From contig JAFLKN010000047.1 in the NCBI GenBank assembly GCA_019163175.1, forward strand, positions 1 to 64,000: DNA of 64,000 nt, written 5' to 3'. The notes under the pieces are model-generated. The model was given only the letters and a program-made list of their open reading frames with translations, was not told where the DNA came from and did no database searches. Below, piece after piece: positions 9,026 through 15,947 of the stretch (positions are counted from its first letter, which is position 1; each line of letters starts with the position of its first letter). Source of the DNA: Prolixibacteraceae bacterium (lineage in GTDB: Bacteria > Bacteroidota > Bacteroidia > Bacteroidales > Prolixibacteraceae). A program made the position numbers and the translations under genes.

Positions 9026-10207
9026 TTAAACCAATTCGAGTTTAACCTTTTTCAGGAAGCGTATTTCGAGTAAACGGACGATACGCTTTACCACGGATTT
9101 ACGTATTTCCAGTTCTACGGGCTGATCAGGATCCTGATGTGCCCAGTTGATGCGTGTTCCAACAATGATGTGAATAATATCGTGCTGAGTCAGCAGTTTC
9201 ACCACTTCTTCAGGCGGGCTATCCCCCAGACGCATGTCACTCGAATAGTTCTCCAGAATTTCCTCAACGCGTCCCAGTGTCAGGATTCCTTCGGTAACCA
9301 TTTCGAAACCTTCCATTTTAGCGGCAGGAGGCAATGTTTTTTCCGAAAAGCGATGCTGAATATCAATTTCCAAATCCAACTCGCGGGCAATAATTTCGGC
9401 AGTTGTGCCACCACAAATAATTTTCTTACCCGGAAATTCCTGAATCCGGTTTACAAAATCGGCATCTTTTATTTTGTAGAACGGCGGGCCGGTAATCAGC
9501 ATAAATTCGCGTGGTTGCCTGAAATAAACTACTCCGCAAGTGGCATCATCACGAATTTCGAAGGCATCGTTCATCGACGCCTGATTCAGAATTTTTCGGG
9601 CCAGTTTGGTTGCCGATATTTCATATTCACGGGCAATCTGGTTCTCGGCAAAGCGGGCAATGTAATCGAGTCCCCAACCAGTGGGGAAACGGGTGCTTCC
9701 CAAACCCGATTGATTAACGCCATCAGTCATAAAAATGATACGATCTTCGAGCATCGGAGTAAATTCCCGAATACGCAATATTTTACCTGCATTCTCTTCG
9801 CCCCTGATTGGAATCTGAAACTCTTTCGGCTCGAAAATCTGACCACGTCTGAAAATGACCGATCTGGGATTATCGTAATTGATAATCCTGACTAGTGCGT
9901 CTTCTTCAATCTCAATAATGGTGAAAGTGGCATAACTTTCTTTACCATCGAGGCTTTTAGGAAGTGCGCGCATAAAAATGTTTGCGGCAACCTCGGGCCG
10001 GGTATGAAATGAAGTGTAATTCAACGCCATTGATGCGGTCAGTGTGGCCAGCACATTCGCCTTAACACCATGCCCGATTCCATCCGAGAGCACGAGTATA
10101 GTTCTTCCTTCAGCTTTAATTTGCCGGGTATGAAAAACATCGCCACAAACAATCTGCCCGTGTCGTTTAAGTTGTTGCACATCTACTTCTATGTGATAAT
10201 CGGCCAT
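9026..10207 (-). CDS. SpoIIE-type PP2C phosphatase of the hydrogenase sensor cluster
   Basis: 393 residues. Residues 1-235 form a SpoIIE/PP2C-like Ser/Thr phosphatase domain with the metal-binding aspartates in CGDVF (Asp23), VLSDGIGHG (Asp42), FMTDGVNQSG and IRDDATCGVVYF. The remaining 160 residues (from about MLITGPPFYKIKDADF) form a separate alpha/beta domain I cannot name; it contains GKKIICGGTTAEIIARELDLE. No transmembrane segment or sensor domain is attached, so input must come from partners. It follows the double-PAS gene by 112 nt on the same strand and faces an RsbW-like kinase gene across a divergent promoter region, which suggests a phosphatase/kinase pair acting on a common protein target. 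The target (a SpoIIAA/RsbV-like STAS protein) is not in the cluster. Confidence 0.8.
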   Translation of the reverse strand: MADYHIEVDVQQLKRHGQIVCGDVFHTRQIKAEGRTILVLSDGIGHGVKANVLATLTASMALNYTSFHTRPEVAANIFMRALPKSLDGKESYATFTIIEIEEDALVRIINYDNPRSVIFRRGQIFEPKEFQIPIRGEENAGKILRIREFTPMLEDRIIFMTDGVNQSGLGSTRFPTGWGLDYIARFAENQIAREYEISATKLARKILNQASMNDAFEIRDDATCGVVYFRQPREFMLITGPPFYKIKDADFVNRIQEFPGKKIICGGTTAEIIARELDLEIDIQHRFSEKTLPPAAKMEGFEMVTEGILTLGRVEEILENYSSDMRLGDSPPEEVVKLLTQHDIIHIIVGTRINWAHQDPDQPVELEIRKSVVKRIVRLLEIRFLKKVKLELV

Positions 10208-10214
10208 CTTTCGG

Positions 10215-10248
10215 GTTCAAAGTTTCAGGTTTCAAGTTCAAAGTTTCA
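10215..10248. repeat. Decayed direct repeat between PAS and phosphatase genes
   Basis: The 13-mer GTTCAAAGTTTCA occurs at 10215-10227 and 10236-10248, with the related word GGTTTCAAG between. Similar GAAAC/TTTCA words occur in other gaps of this cluster (11936-11963, 14860-14890). Confidence 0.7.
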
Positions 10249-10319
10249 AATCAGTTTTTGTGGTTTTAAGATCACTGAAAACTGCGACTGAAAACTTTAT
10301 GTAGTAAATCGATCAATCC

Positions 10320-11246
10320 CTATTCATCCTCCCCGTACTTGTACGACTCGATGATAGAGTTCAGCAATTCCTCAGTCAGCGAAGCATTATCGCCCAACAG
10401 AAAAGCTATTTTCTGAACAGTTTCCAGATTTTGCCTGTTAACTCGCTGTGCCCTGCTTATAATTTCCTCACGAACAAGCGACGGTGCCGACATATCGCGC
10501 AGTAAAGCACCTACCACCCTATGCTTGTAAATGGTAATCACCGAAACGTGCAGTAACTTATTTTGGATTTTTAGATCGCGCTCAATCATATTTTCTCCTG
10601 ATACCAGTGTCGAAGAAAACATCTTATAAATTACATCTGGGACCAGTTCTTTGAGATCGGCACCATGAAGACCGGGTATAGTTTCGTACAGCTCTTCCAT
10701 TTCAGGCCCAAATAGCCTGGCAAAACCTTCGTTCGAATCAATTACTTTAAAATCACTGTCAATAATAATGATTCCCGCCCTGATTTTCTGCATCATCGCC
10801 GAAGCAATAACAGTTGCTTCCCGTGCTTTCTCCAATTTTCGCTCTGCCTTTTTCCGTTCGGTGATGTCGAAAATTGACCCAACAATTCCAGTAATTTCAT
10901 TCAGTTCGTTGCGAATTACAGCCTTGTTAAAAACCACATCGCGCAAAGTTCCGGCAGCATCGCGGAATTTGGCTTCATAACTCTGGTCACCAGGACTGTC
11001 CAGCAATTCCTGATCACGCTGGGCATATATCTCGGCAATTTCAAAAGGCTGAATATCGAAAACTGTTTTCCCGATAATTTGAGACTTGGGCAAACCTATC
11101 AATTTCTCCTGAGCCAGGTTGCAGGCTCGGTACACACCAGTCAAATCCCGATAAAAAATGGGTATTGGCAAGGCATCAATCACTTTTTGATGCAACTGAG
11201 GATCATCAATAAAATCCTGATTAAAAGATTTTTCTTCGTAAATCAT
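10320..11246 (-). CDS. Double-PAS signalling protein of the hydrogenase sensor cluster
   Basis: 308 residues with two PAS domains: residues about 15-130 (IDALPIPIFYRDLTGVYRACN; EITGIVGSIFDITERKKAER) and about 145-245 (MMQKIRAGIIIIDSDFKVIDSNEGFARLFG). No kinase, cyclase or DNA-binding output domain follows. The last 55 residues (EEIISRAQRVNRQNLETVQ and LLGDNASLTEELLNSIIESY) resemble the tail that follows the PAS domain in clostridial sensory [FeFe] hydrogenases as I remember it. Here the PAS part is a separate gene while the hydrogenase-like part is at 12383, which suggests the two proteins work as one split sensor. Divergent from the DRTGG gene and upstream of the SpoIIE-type phosphatase gene. 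Cytoplasmic; cofactor of the PAS domains unknown. Confidence 0.8.
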   Translation of the reverse strand: MIYEEKSFNQDFIDDPQLHQKVIDALPIPIFYRDLTGVYRACNLAQEKLIGLPKSQIIGKTVFDIQPFEIAEIYAQRDQELLDSPGDQSYEAKFRDAAGTLRDVVFNKAVIRNELNEITGIVGSIFDITERKKAERKLEKAREATVIASAMMQKIRAGIIIIDSDFKVIDSNEGFARLFGPEMEELYETIPGLHGADLKELVPDVIYKMFSSTLVSGENMIERDLKIQNKLLHVSVITIYKHRVVGALLRDMSAPSLVREEIISRAQRVNRQNLETVQKIAFLLGDNASLTEELLNSIIESYKYGEDE

Positions 11247-11542
11247 AGTGCTCGAATTTCGAACTTAAATTACGAAACCATTTGGGAATATTCAATTATA
11301 TTTTTCATCTGTTTACATTTTGCTTTTTGATCGTAAAATAGAACTCAATATCGGTAATCTCGCGTTTGAATGAGATCATCAATTCTGGCTGGTTTCTGGT
11401 TATTCAGTGAAGATCTCCTCTTCCAGATCATATCTAAAAACCTCTTAGTTATAACCAATCTAAATAAGAGACGATCTCAATTCTATTCACTACAATTCAG
11501 TAATTTTTCGGAAATTTGCCACAAACCCCTTTAAAAACAGGA
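11247..11542. other. Divergent control region of the sensor cluster
   Basis: About 296 nt without a gene between the PAS gene (minus) and the first DRTGG gene (plus). It holds a CTCTTA/TAAGAG inverted repeat at 11442-11470 and several GATCTC/GAGATC words (near 11369, 11414, 11473). No convincing paired TTTG/TAnnTTTG promoter was found on either strand. It must contain the start signals for both halves of the module. Confidence 0.5.
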
Positions 11543-11887
11543 ATGAAGTTAAAAGAGATCGCCGCAATTTTAGATGCAACGATATCGTGTGGAGCTGACA
11601 GATTGGATGATGAAGTGGAAATGGGTTACAGCTCCGACCTGATGAGTGATGTATTGACACTTGACACTGACAATTTAGTATTGATTTCTGGACTGGTAAA
11701 CCTTCAGGCTATTCGGACTGCCGAGATGGCTGACATACGAGCCATTGTTTTTGTCCGGAATAAGAAAGCTACTGCCCCAATGTTGGAACTGGCCATCGAA
11801 AACGGAATGTGCATACTCGAATCTCCCTATTCGCTTTTTAAATCGAGTGGGCTTTTGTTTCAGGCAGGGTTAAAACCGATTTATTGA
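11543..11887 (+). CDS. DRTGG-domain protein 1
   Basis: 114 residues from the ATG at 11543; a TTG at 11516 is in frame, but the ATG begins MKLKEIAAILDATIS, which aligns with the second copy (MKVSELVEKLDLKVY). The protein is a single DRTGG-type domain. Its diagnostic segment reads VEMGYSSDLMSDVL, so the TGG of the second copy is lost while SDLxSDV is kept. DRTGG domains are linked to nucleotide or regulatory binding in Pta and CBS proteins, but their job in hydrogenase clusters is not established. First gene of the plus-strand run; 85 nt before the RsbW-like gene. Cytoplasmic. Probably a small binding module for the sensory hydrogenase system. Confidence 0.75.
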   Translation: MKLKEIAAILDATISCGADRLDDEVEMGYSSDLMSDVLTLDTDNLVLISGLVNLQAIRTAEMADIRAIVFVRNKKATAPMLELAIENGMCILESPYSLFKSSGLLFQAGLKPIY

Positions 11888-11935
11888 TTAAAAAAATGTT
11901 ACGAGTTGCGGGATGCGAGTTTCAAGTGATTAACG

Positions 11936-11963
11936 CGCAACCCGAAACACGCAACCCGAAACA
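11936..11963. repeat. Tandem 14-bp repeat in sensor cluster
   Basis: CGCAACCCGAAACA is repeated head to tail at 11936-11949 and 11950-11963, preceded by a related inverted segment (GTTGCGGGATGCGAGTTTC, about 11905-11923). It fills the gap between the DRTGG and RsbW-like genes. Confidence 0.75.
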
Positions 11964-11972
11964 ACTTAAAAT

Positions 11973-12386
11973 TTGAAACTAACTTTTACCATACAAGGGG
12001 GCGATTTTACCCACGCCGGACATCCGTCGAGCGAGGTGAAAAAGATATTGAAGCAATTGGCTATCGACGGTAAAACGATTAAAAATATTGTAATTGCACT
12101 ATACGAAGCCGAGGTAAACGTTGTGGCACACGCCTGGAAAGGAACGGTGAATGTTGAAATCGACGAAAATAAAATCACGATTTGGGTGATTGATGAAGGT
12201 CCGGGTATTCCGGATGTTGAACTAGCCATGCAACCCGGATTTTCGACAGCCAGCAGTAAAGTTAGGGAGATGGGTTTTGGTGCCGGAATGGGTTTGCCAA
12301 ACATTAAAAAGAATACTGACAAATTACAAATTGAGACGGAAGTCGGAAAAGGAACCAAAGTAAAAATGGTTAACTATTTTTCATGA
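11973..12386 (+). CDS. RsbW-like anti-sigma-factor kinase (HATPase)
   Basis: 137 residues starting at a TTG (11973-11975): an in-frame TAA lies two codons upstream (11967-11969) and no ATG occurs before the conserved core, so the non-ATG start is forced. The fold is a GHKL ATPase of the RsbW/SpoIIAB kind: N-box ALYEAEVNVVAHAW, G1 box DEGPGIPD and G2 box GAGMGLPNI. Such proteins phosphorylate a STAS-domain antagonist and bind a sigma factor or other partner. It overlaps the next gene by 4 nt, so expression is coupled to the hydrogenase-like sensor. Together with the SpoIIE-type phosphatase at 9026 it forms the two enzymes of a partner switch. The antagonist is not encoded here. Confidence 0.82.
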   Translation: MKLTFTIQGGDFTHAGHPSSEVKKILKQLAIDGKTIKNIVIALYEAEVNVVAHAWKGTVNVEIDENKITIWVIDEGPGIPDVELAMQPGFSTASSKVREMGFGAGMGLPNIKKNTDKLQIETEVGKGTKVKMVNYFS

Positions 12387-13753
12387 ACGAATCAACAAAA
12401 TATCATGCTCTGGACGCCTCAAAATGTATCGGTTGCACGCATTGCATGAAATCGTGTCCAACCGAAGCAATTCGAGTTGTAAATGGCTTGGCCGTAATCG
12501 ACCACGAACGCTGTGTTTATTGTGGACAGTGCCATCGAGCTTGCCCCACCCATGCTTTCTATGTGGAACAGGACGATCTGGACCTGATTCGCTCATTCAA
12601 ATACCGAGTCATCCTGTTTCCTGCCATTATGATTGGTCAGTTTCCTGAAAGATATACTGAAGATCAGATTTACAATGGACTGAAAAAAGTAGGATTTACG
12701 CACGTATATGAAGTAGAACAGCCACAACAGGTGCTGATTGATTCAATCAATGAGGTAATCAATGATCAGGAAACACCCAAGCCTGCCATTTCAATTTATT
12801 GTCCTGCAATTGTCCGATTGATTCAGGGACGATACCCTTCGCTGACTGAGAATATGATTCTTCGAAAAGCGCCTCATAATCTTGCAGCCCATTTTGCTAT
12901 TGAAAGGTTGATGAAGGAAGGTGCTCAGCGCGAAGAAATAGGCTTATTTTATGCAACACCTTGTATTGCTAAAATCGCAGCAGTTAAAAGTCCGGTAGGT
13001 GAAAGCGAGTCGGTAGTGGATGGAATCGTCAATATGAATCAATTGTACAACGAGGTGATGAAAGTTATTTCGGATGTTGAAGTGGAAGACAATTCCGAAC
13101 AGCGTAAAAACCTTTCTTCAGAAGGTATCGTATGGAGCCTGACTCGCGGAGAATCTTGTCATTTCGGATCAAGAAGCATTGCCATTGACGGCATCCACAA
13201 TGCCGTACGTTTTCTGGAAAGGCTGGAAAACGATCAGGTTCATGGAATTGATTTTATTGAAATGAGGGCCTGTGACCAAAGTTGTGCCGGTGGAATTTTG
13301 CTTACGGGCAACCGGTTCATGACTGTTGAAAGGCTGGAACGGCGCGCAAAACGTTATCCGGCAGCTAAAGATATCTCTCAGGAAACGATTCGGGCAAATA
13401 GGATTGAGCTGAAAGAAAAACTCATTCTGGAGCCCATTCAGCCAAAACCACATTTTATTTTCGGGAAAGACCGGATGAAAGCCGTGGAAAAAATTGATCG
13501 CGCACAACGAATTGTGTGCTTTTTGCCGGGGATTGACTGCGGTGCCTGCGGTTCGCCCAATTGCCATGCACTGGCAGAAGATATGGTAAACAACAAAGCT
13601 AAAATGTCTGATTGCATATTCCTGCAGCAAATGTGGGTAGATGAGGGTAAGATAAAAGCTAAAAAAGCGTTCCTCAATGTTCAGAAGAAATGGGGAACCG
13701 ATAGATTTAAAGCAGATTGTAATAAAAGAGGACGACGAAATGAAGGTTTCTGA
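12383..13753 (+). CDS. Sensory [FeFe]-hydrogenase-like protein without PAS domain
   Basis: 456 residues. Residues 15-25 (CIGCTHCMKSCP) and 44-54 (CVYCGQCHRACP) bind two [4Fe-4S] clusters. A divergent H-cluster domain keeps all four ligand cysteines: Cys140 (SIYCPAI), Cys194 (ATPCIAK), Cys297 and Cys301 (RACDQSCAGG). The proton-relay cysteine of catalytic enzymes is Tyr139. A fourth Fe-S motif of the RnfB type follows: Cys387, Cys390, Cys395 (CGACGSPNC) and Cys412. The usual C-terminal PAS domain of sensory hydrogenases is absent; a double-PAS protein is encoded separately. Likely a cytoplasmic H2 or redox sensor rather than an efficient catalyst. It overlaps the kinase gene by 4 nt and DRTGG 2 by 14 nt. 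H-cluster occupancy is inference. Confidence 0.82.
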   Translation: MNESTKYHALDASKCIGCTHCMKSCPTEAIRVVNGLAVIDHERCVYCGQCHRACPTHAFYVEQDDLDLIRSFKYRVILFPAIMIGQFPERYTEDQIYNGLKKVGFTHVYEVEQPQQVLIDSINEVINDQETPKPAISIYCPAIVRLIQGRYPSLTENMILRKAPHNLAAHFAIERLMKEGAQREEIGLFYATPCIAKIAAVKSPVGESESVVDGIVNMNQLYNEVMKVISDVEVEDNSEQRKNLSSEGIVWSLTRGESCHFGSRSIAIDGIHNAVRFLERLENDQVHGIDFIEMRACDQSCAGGILLTGNRFMTVERLERRAKRYPAAKDISQETIRANRIELKEKLILEPIQPKPHFIFGKDRMKAVEKIDRAQRIVCFLPGIDCGACGSPNCHALAEDMVNNKAKMSDCIFLQQMWVDEGKIKAKKAFLNVQKKWGTDRFKADCNKRGRRNEGF

Positions 13754-14075
13754 ACTAGTAGAAAAACTCGATTTAAAAGTGTATTCGGGCCAAAAAGGTT
13801 TGGATCGCGAAATTACCGGTGGATATGTTTCCGATTTACTGAGCGATGTAATGGGAAATGCACAGGAAGGCCAACTATGGATTACCCTTCAGGTACACCA
13901 AAATGTTATAGCTATAGCTTCGTTGAAAGATATGGCTGCAGTAATTTTGGTCAATAATCTGGAACCACAGGAAAACACCATCAGTCACTCCAACGACGAA
14001 AATGTTCCTGTTCTGGGAACCAGCCTTCCTACATTCGAAATTGCAGGTAAGCTATTCCAAATTCTTAATTCCTAA
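13740..14075 (+). CDS. DRTGG-domain protein 2
   Basis: 111 residues from the ATG at 13740, which lies inside the end of the hydrogenase-like sensor gene (14-nt overlap) behind AGAGGACGACGAA. A single DRTGG-type domain with the better preserved motif LDREITGGYVSDLLSDVMGN. It is a paralogue of the gene at 11543 (MKxxEl...SDLxSDV) and the pair brackets the kinase and sensor genes. Two nt before the PHP gene. The tight overlaps suggest translational coupling and a stoichiometric complex. Function in signalling is inference. Confidence 0.8.
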   Translation: MKVSELVEKLDLKVYSGQKGLDREITGGYVSDLLSDVMGNAQEGQLWITLQVHQNVIAIASLKDMAAVILVNNLEPQENTISHSNDENVPVLGTSLPTFEIAGKLFQILNS

Positions 14076-14077
14076 GC

Positions 14078-14821
14078 ATGAAATTCTACAGGACTGATCT
14101 TCATATCCACACGGCTTTATCTCCATGCGGCGATTTGGACATGAGTCCTTCAACCATTGTAAATCTGGCGCTTAAGCGTGGTTTGGACATTATTGGGATT
14201 ACCGACCACAACAGCACGAAACAATGCAAAATGGTTTGGGAACTGGCAAAAAAAACTGGCTTAGTCGTCATTCCGGGATGCGAAATGACAAGTCGCGAAG
14301 AAGTTCACTGTCTGGGTCTATTCGAAGATTTTGAATCATTGGCAATTTTTCAGAATTTCTTAGACAATCATCTGACACTTATACCTAACAATATCAGCAT
14401 ATTTGGATTTCAGGTGGTGGTTGACGAAAATGAAAATGTATTGGAAGAAATAGACAATTATTTAGGTGCATCACTCGATGTGAGCATCGAAGAAATAGAA
14501 CAGAAAGTGCACGAACTCTCCGGGATTTTTATTCCGGCGCATGTTGACCGGCCCCGAAACAGCCTCTTTAGTCAGTTGGGGTTCATTCCGCCTGAATTAA
14601 AAATTGATGCTCTTCAGATTTCGAAGCTGGCCATTGAAAAAGCAGTTCGTCAACGATACGGAATTACGCCCGAAATAACTTTGGTTAAGTTTTCGGATTC
14701 GCACTACGCGGATGATTTGGGCAAAACATATACCTTGTTTGAAATGGAAGAACCTTCTTTTAAGGAATTGAGAAAGGCATTGTTGGGAGAAGCGGGAAGA
14801 AGTGTTCGGATTCCGGAGTAA
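14078..14821 (+). CDS. PHP-domain metal-dependent phosphoesterase
   Basis: 247 residues of a PHP domain with the metal ligands in TDLHIHTALSPCGD (residues about 5-18), DIIGITDHNS, PGCEMTSREEVH, FIPAHVDRP and VKFSDSHYADDL. PHP proteins hydrolyse phosphate mono- or diesters with two or three bound metals (histidinol phosphatase, oligonucleotide/nucleotide phosphatases). Two nt after DRTGG 2, so in the same operon. In this context a nucleotide or phosphosignal hydrolase is plausible but the substrate cannot be read from the sequence. Complete, with no obvious missing ligand. Confidence 0.85.
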   Translation: MKFYRTDLHIHTALSPCGDLDMSPSTIVNLALKRGLDIIGITDHNSTKQCKMVWELAKKTGLVVIPGCEMTSREEVHCLGLFEDFESLAIFQNFLDNHLTLIPNNISIFGFQVVVDENENVLEEIDNYLGASLDVSIEEIEQKVHELSGIFIPAHVDRPRNSLFSQLGFIPPELKIDALQISKLAIEKAVRQRYGITPEITLVKFSDSHYADDLGKTYTLFEMEEPSFKELRKALLGEAGRSVRIPE

Positions 14822-14834
14822 AAGTGATCAGTTA

Positions 14835-14848
14835 AAACAAATTTGTTT
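14835..14848. repeat. 14-bp palindrome before the HATPase gene
   Basis: AAACAAATTTGTTT is a perfect palindrome in the 74-nt gap between the PHP and HATPase genes; the rest of the gap holds GGAACT/GAAACT words like those in the other gaps of the cluster. Could be an operator or chance in AT-rich DNA. Confidence 0.5.
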
Positions 14849-14895
14849 AAAGAGCCAAGCTGGAATTTGGAACTAGAAATCTGAAACTTATTTGA

Positions 14896-15444
14896 ATGAA
14901 AGACCTTTCACTACATATTCTAGACATTGTTCAGAATTCAATTCGGGCAAAAGCGAGCCTGATCAGCATTGAAATCGAAGAACTGGTCACAGAGAATCAG
15001 CTAATCATTTCCATTACCGACGATGGCACAGGCATGAGCCCTGAACAACTGCAGCAAGCCACTGATCCGTTTTATACTTCAAGAACAACACGAAAAGTTG
15101 GACTAGGGTTATCTCTTTTCAAACAAAATGCAGAGATTGCTGGTGGAAGCTTTCGTATCGAATCAGAATTAGGTAAAGGCACAAAAGTGACCGCCACATT
15201 TGGACTGAACCACCTCGACCGACCTGTAATGGGCGATTTGGTTGGCACTCTGCTGCTGCTGATTTGTTCTTCAGACAAAACAGACTATGCATTTAAACAC
15301 CGAACCACTATGGGCGAATTTGTGCTGGATACCCGAGAAGTAAAGCAAATGCTGCTAGATGTACCTCTTTCACATCCTGATGTAAGAAAGTTTCTAAAAG
15401 AAATGCTTCAGGAGAATTTAGAACAAATACAAATAAGTGAATGA
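14896..15444 (+). CDS. Stand-alone HATPase (histidine-kinase-type ATP-binding) protein
   Basis: 182 residues. Residues 1-105 are a GHKL ATPase domain with N-box (HILDIVQNSIRAKAS), G1 box (DDGTGM), the FYTSR F-box and G2 box (GLGLSLFKQNAEIAGG). There is no dimerisation/phosphoacceptor His domain and no sensor part. The C-terminal 75 residues (VGTLLLLICSSDKTDYAF; TREVKQMLLDVPLSHPDVRKFL) are a conserved-looking extension I cannot name. It is distinct from the RsbW-like kinase at 11973, so the module carries two unrelated GHKL proteins. It may phosphorylate a partner in trans or act as a nucleotide-dependent switch. Last regulatory gene before the hydrogenase subunits. Confidence 0.75.
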   Translation: MKDLSLHILDIVQNSIRAKASLISIEIEELVTENQLIISITDDGTGMSPEQLQQATDPFYTSRTTRKVGLGLSLFKQNAEIAGGSFRIESELGKGTKVTATFGLNHLDRPVMGDLVGTLLLLICSSDKTDYAFKHRTTMGEFVLDTREVKQMLLDVPLSHPDVRKFLKEMLQENLEQIQISE

Positions 15445-15532
15445 TGACAAAACTTAGAGATTAAGTGATTTAAAGTGCTGATCTTTAACGAATAATGACA
15501 ATTATCATTAAAACCCCCATATCAACACAACT

Positions 15533-15928
15533 ATGAACAAGATAAAATCGCTGGCTGACTTAAAAAAATTGCAATCCGAAGTACAGTCGAAAATCAAATT
15601 ACGCGAAAAAGGCGACAATCCGGATAGTCTGATTCAGATCAAAGTTTCGATGGCTACCTGCGGCATTGCTTCAGGAGCAAAAGAGACCATGACCTACCTG
15701 ATTGAAGAACTGGATCACCAGGGAATAGATGCCATTGTTACCCAAACCGGCTGCATGGGCTATTGTTATGCCGAACCAACCATCGAAGTCACCATTCCGG
15801 GGCAAAAGCCTGTGGTATATGGCTTTGTAAACAAAACTAAAGCCCAGGAAATCATCGAAAAACACCTCAAATTCAACGAAATGGTTGACGGAATTATTCC
15901 GGCAGCTTATGCCACAATCAACAATTAA
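15533..15928 (+). CDS. Thioredoxin-like [2Fe-2S] ferredoxin
   Basis: 131 residues with a thioredoxin-like [2Fe-2S] ferredoxin fold. The ligands are Cys43 (MATCGIASGAKE) and the pair in TGCMGYC (about residues 81-85), with a second upstream ligand less clear than in typical members, which carry C-x4-C-type spacing; here Ala/Ser occupy part of that segment. The N-terminal 35 residues (SLADLKKLQSEVQSKIKLREKG) are helical. It precedes hydB by 19 nt and very likely shuttles or relays electrons for the hydrogenase. Related small proteins commonly precede HydB in bifurcating-hydrogenase operons. First gene of the structural part of the operon after an 88-nt gap. Confidence 0.8.
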   Translation: MNKIKSLADLKKLQSEVQSKIKLREKGDNPDSLIQIKVSMATCGIASGAKETMTYLIEELDHQGIDAIVTQTGCMGYCYAEPTIEVTIPGQKPVVYGFVNKTKAQEIIEKHLKFNEMVDGIIPAAYATINN

Positions 15929-15947
15929 TTCAAATACACGGACTATT

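Noticed and set aside
9137-9895. 252-codon frame opposite the SpoIIE-type phosphatase gene
   Set aside because: Antisense shadow of a well-supported gene; product has no recognisable motif.
11350-11480. Possible third MarR-like operator (TTAG...CTAA words) in the sensor cluster control region
   Set aside because: Arms and spacing do not match the two good copies; likely chance in AT-rich DNA.
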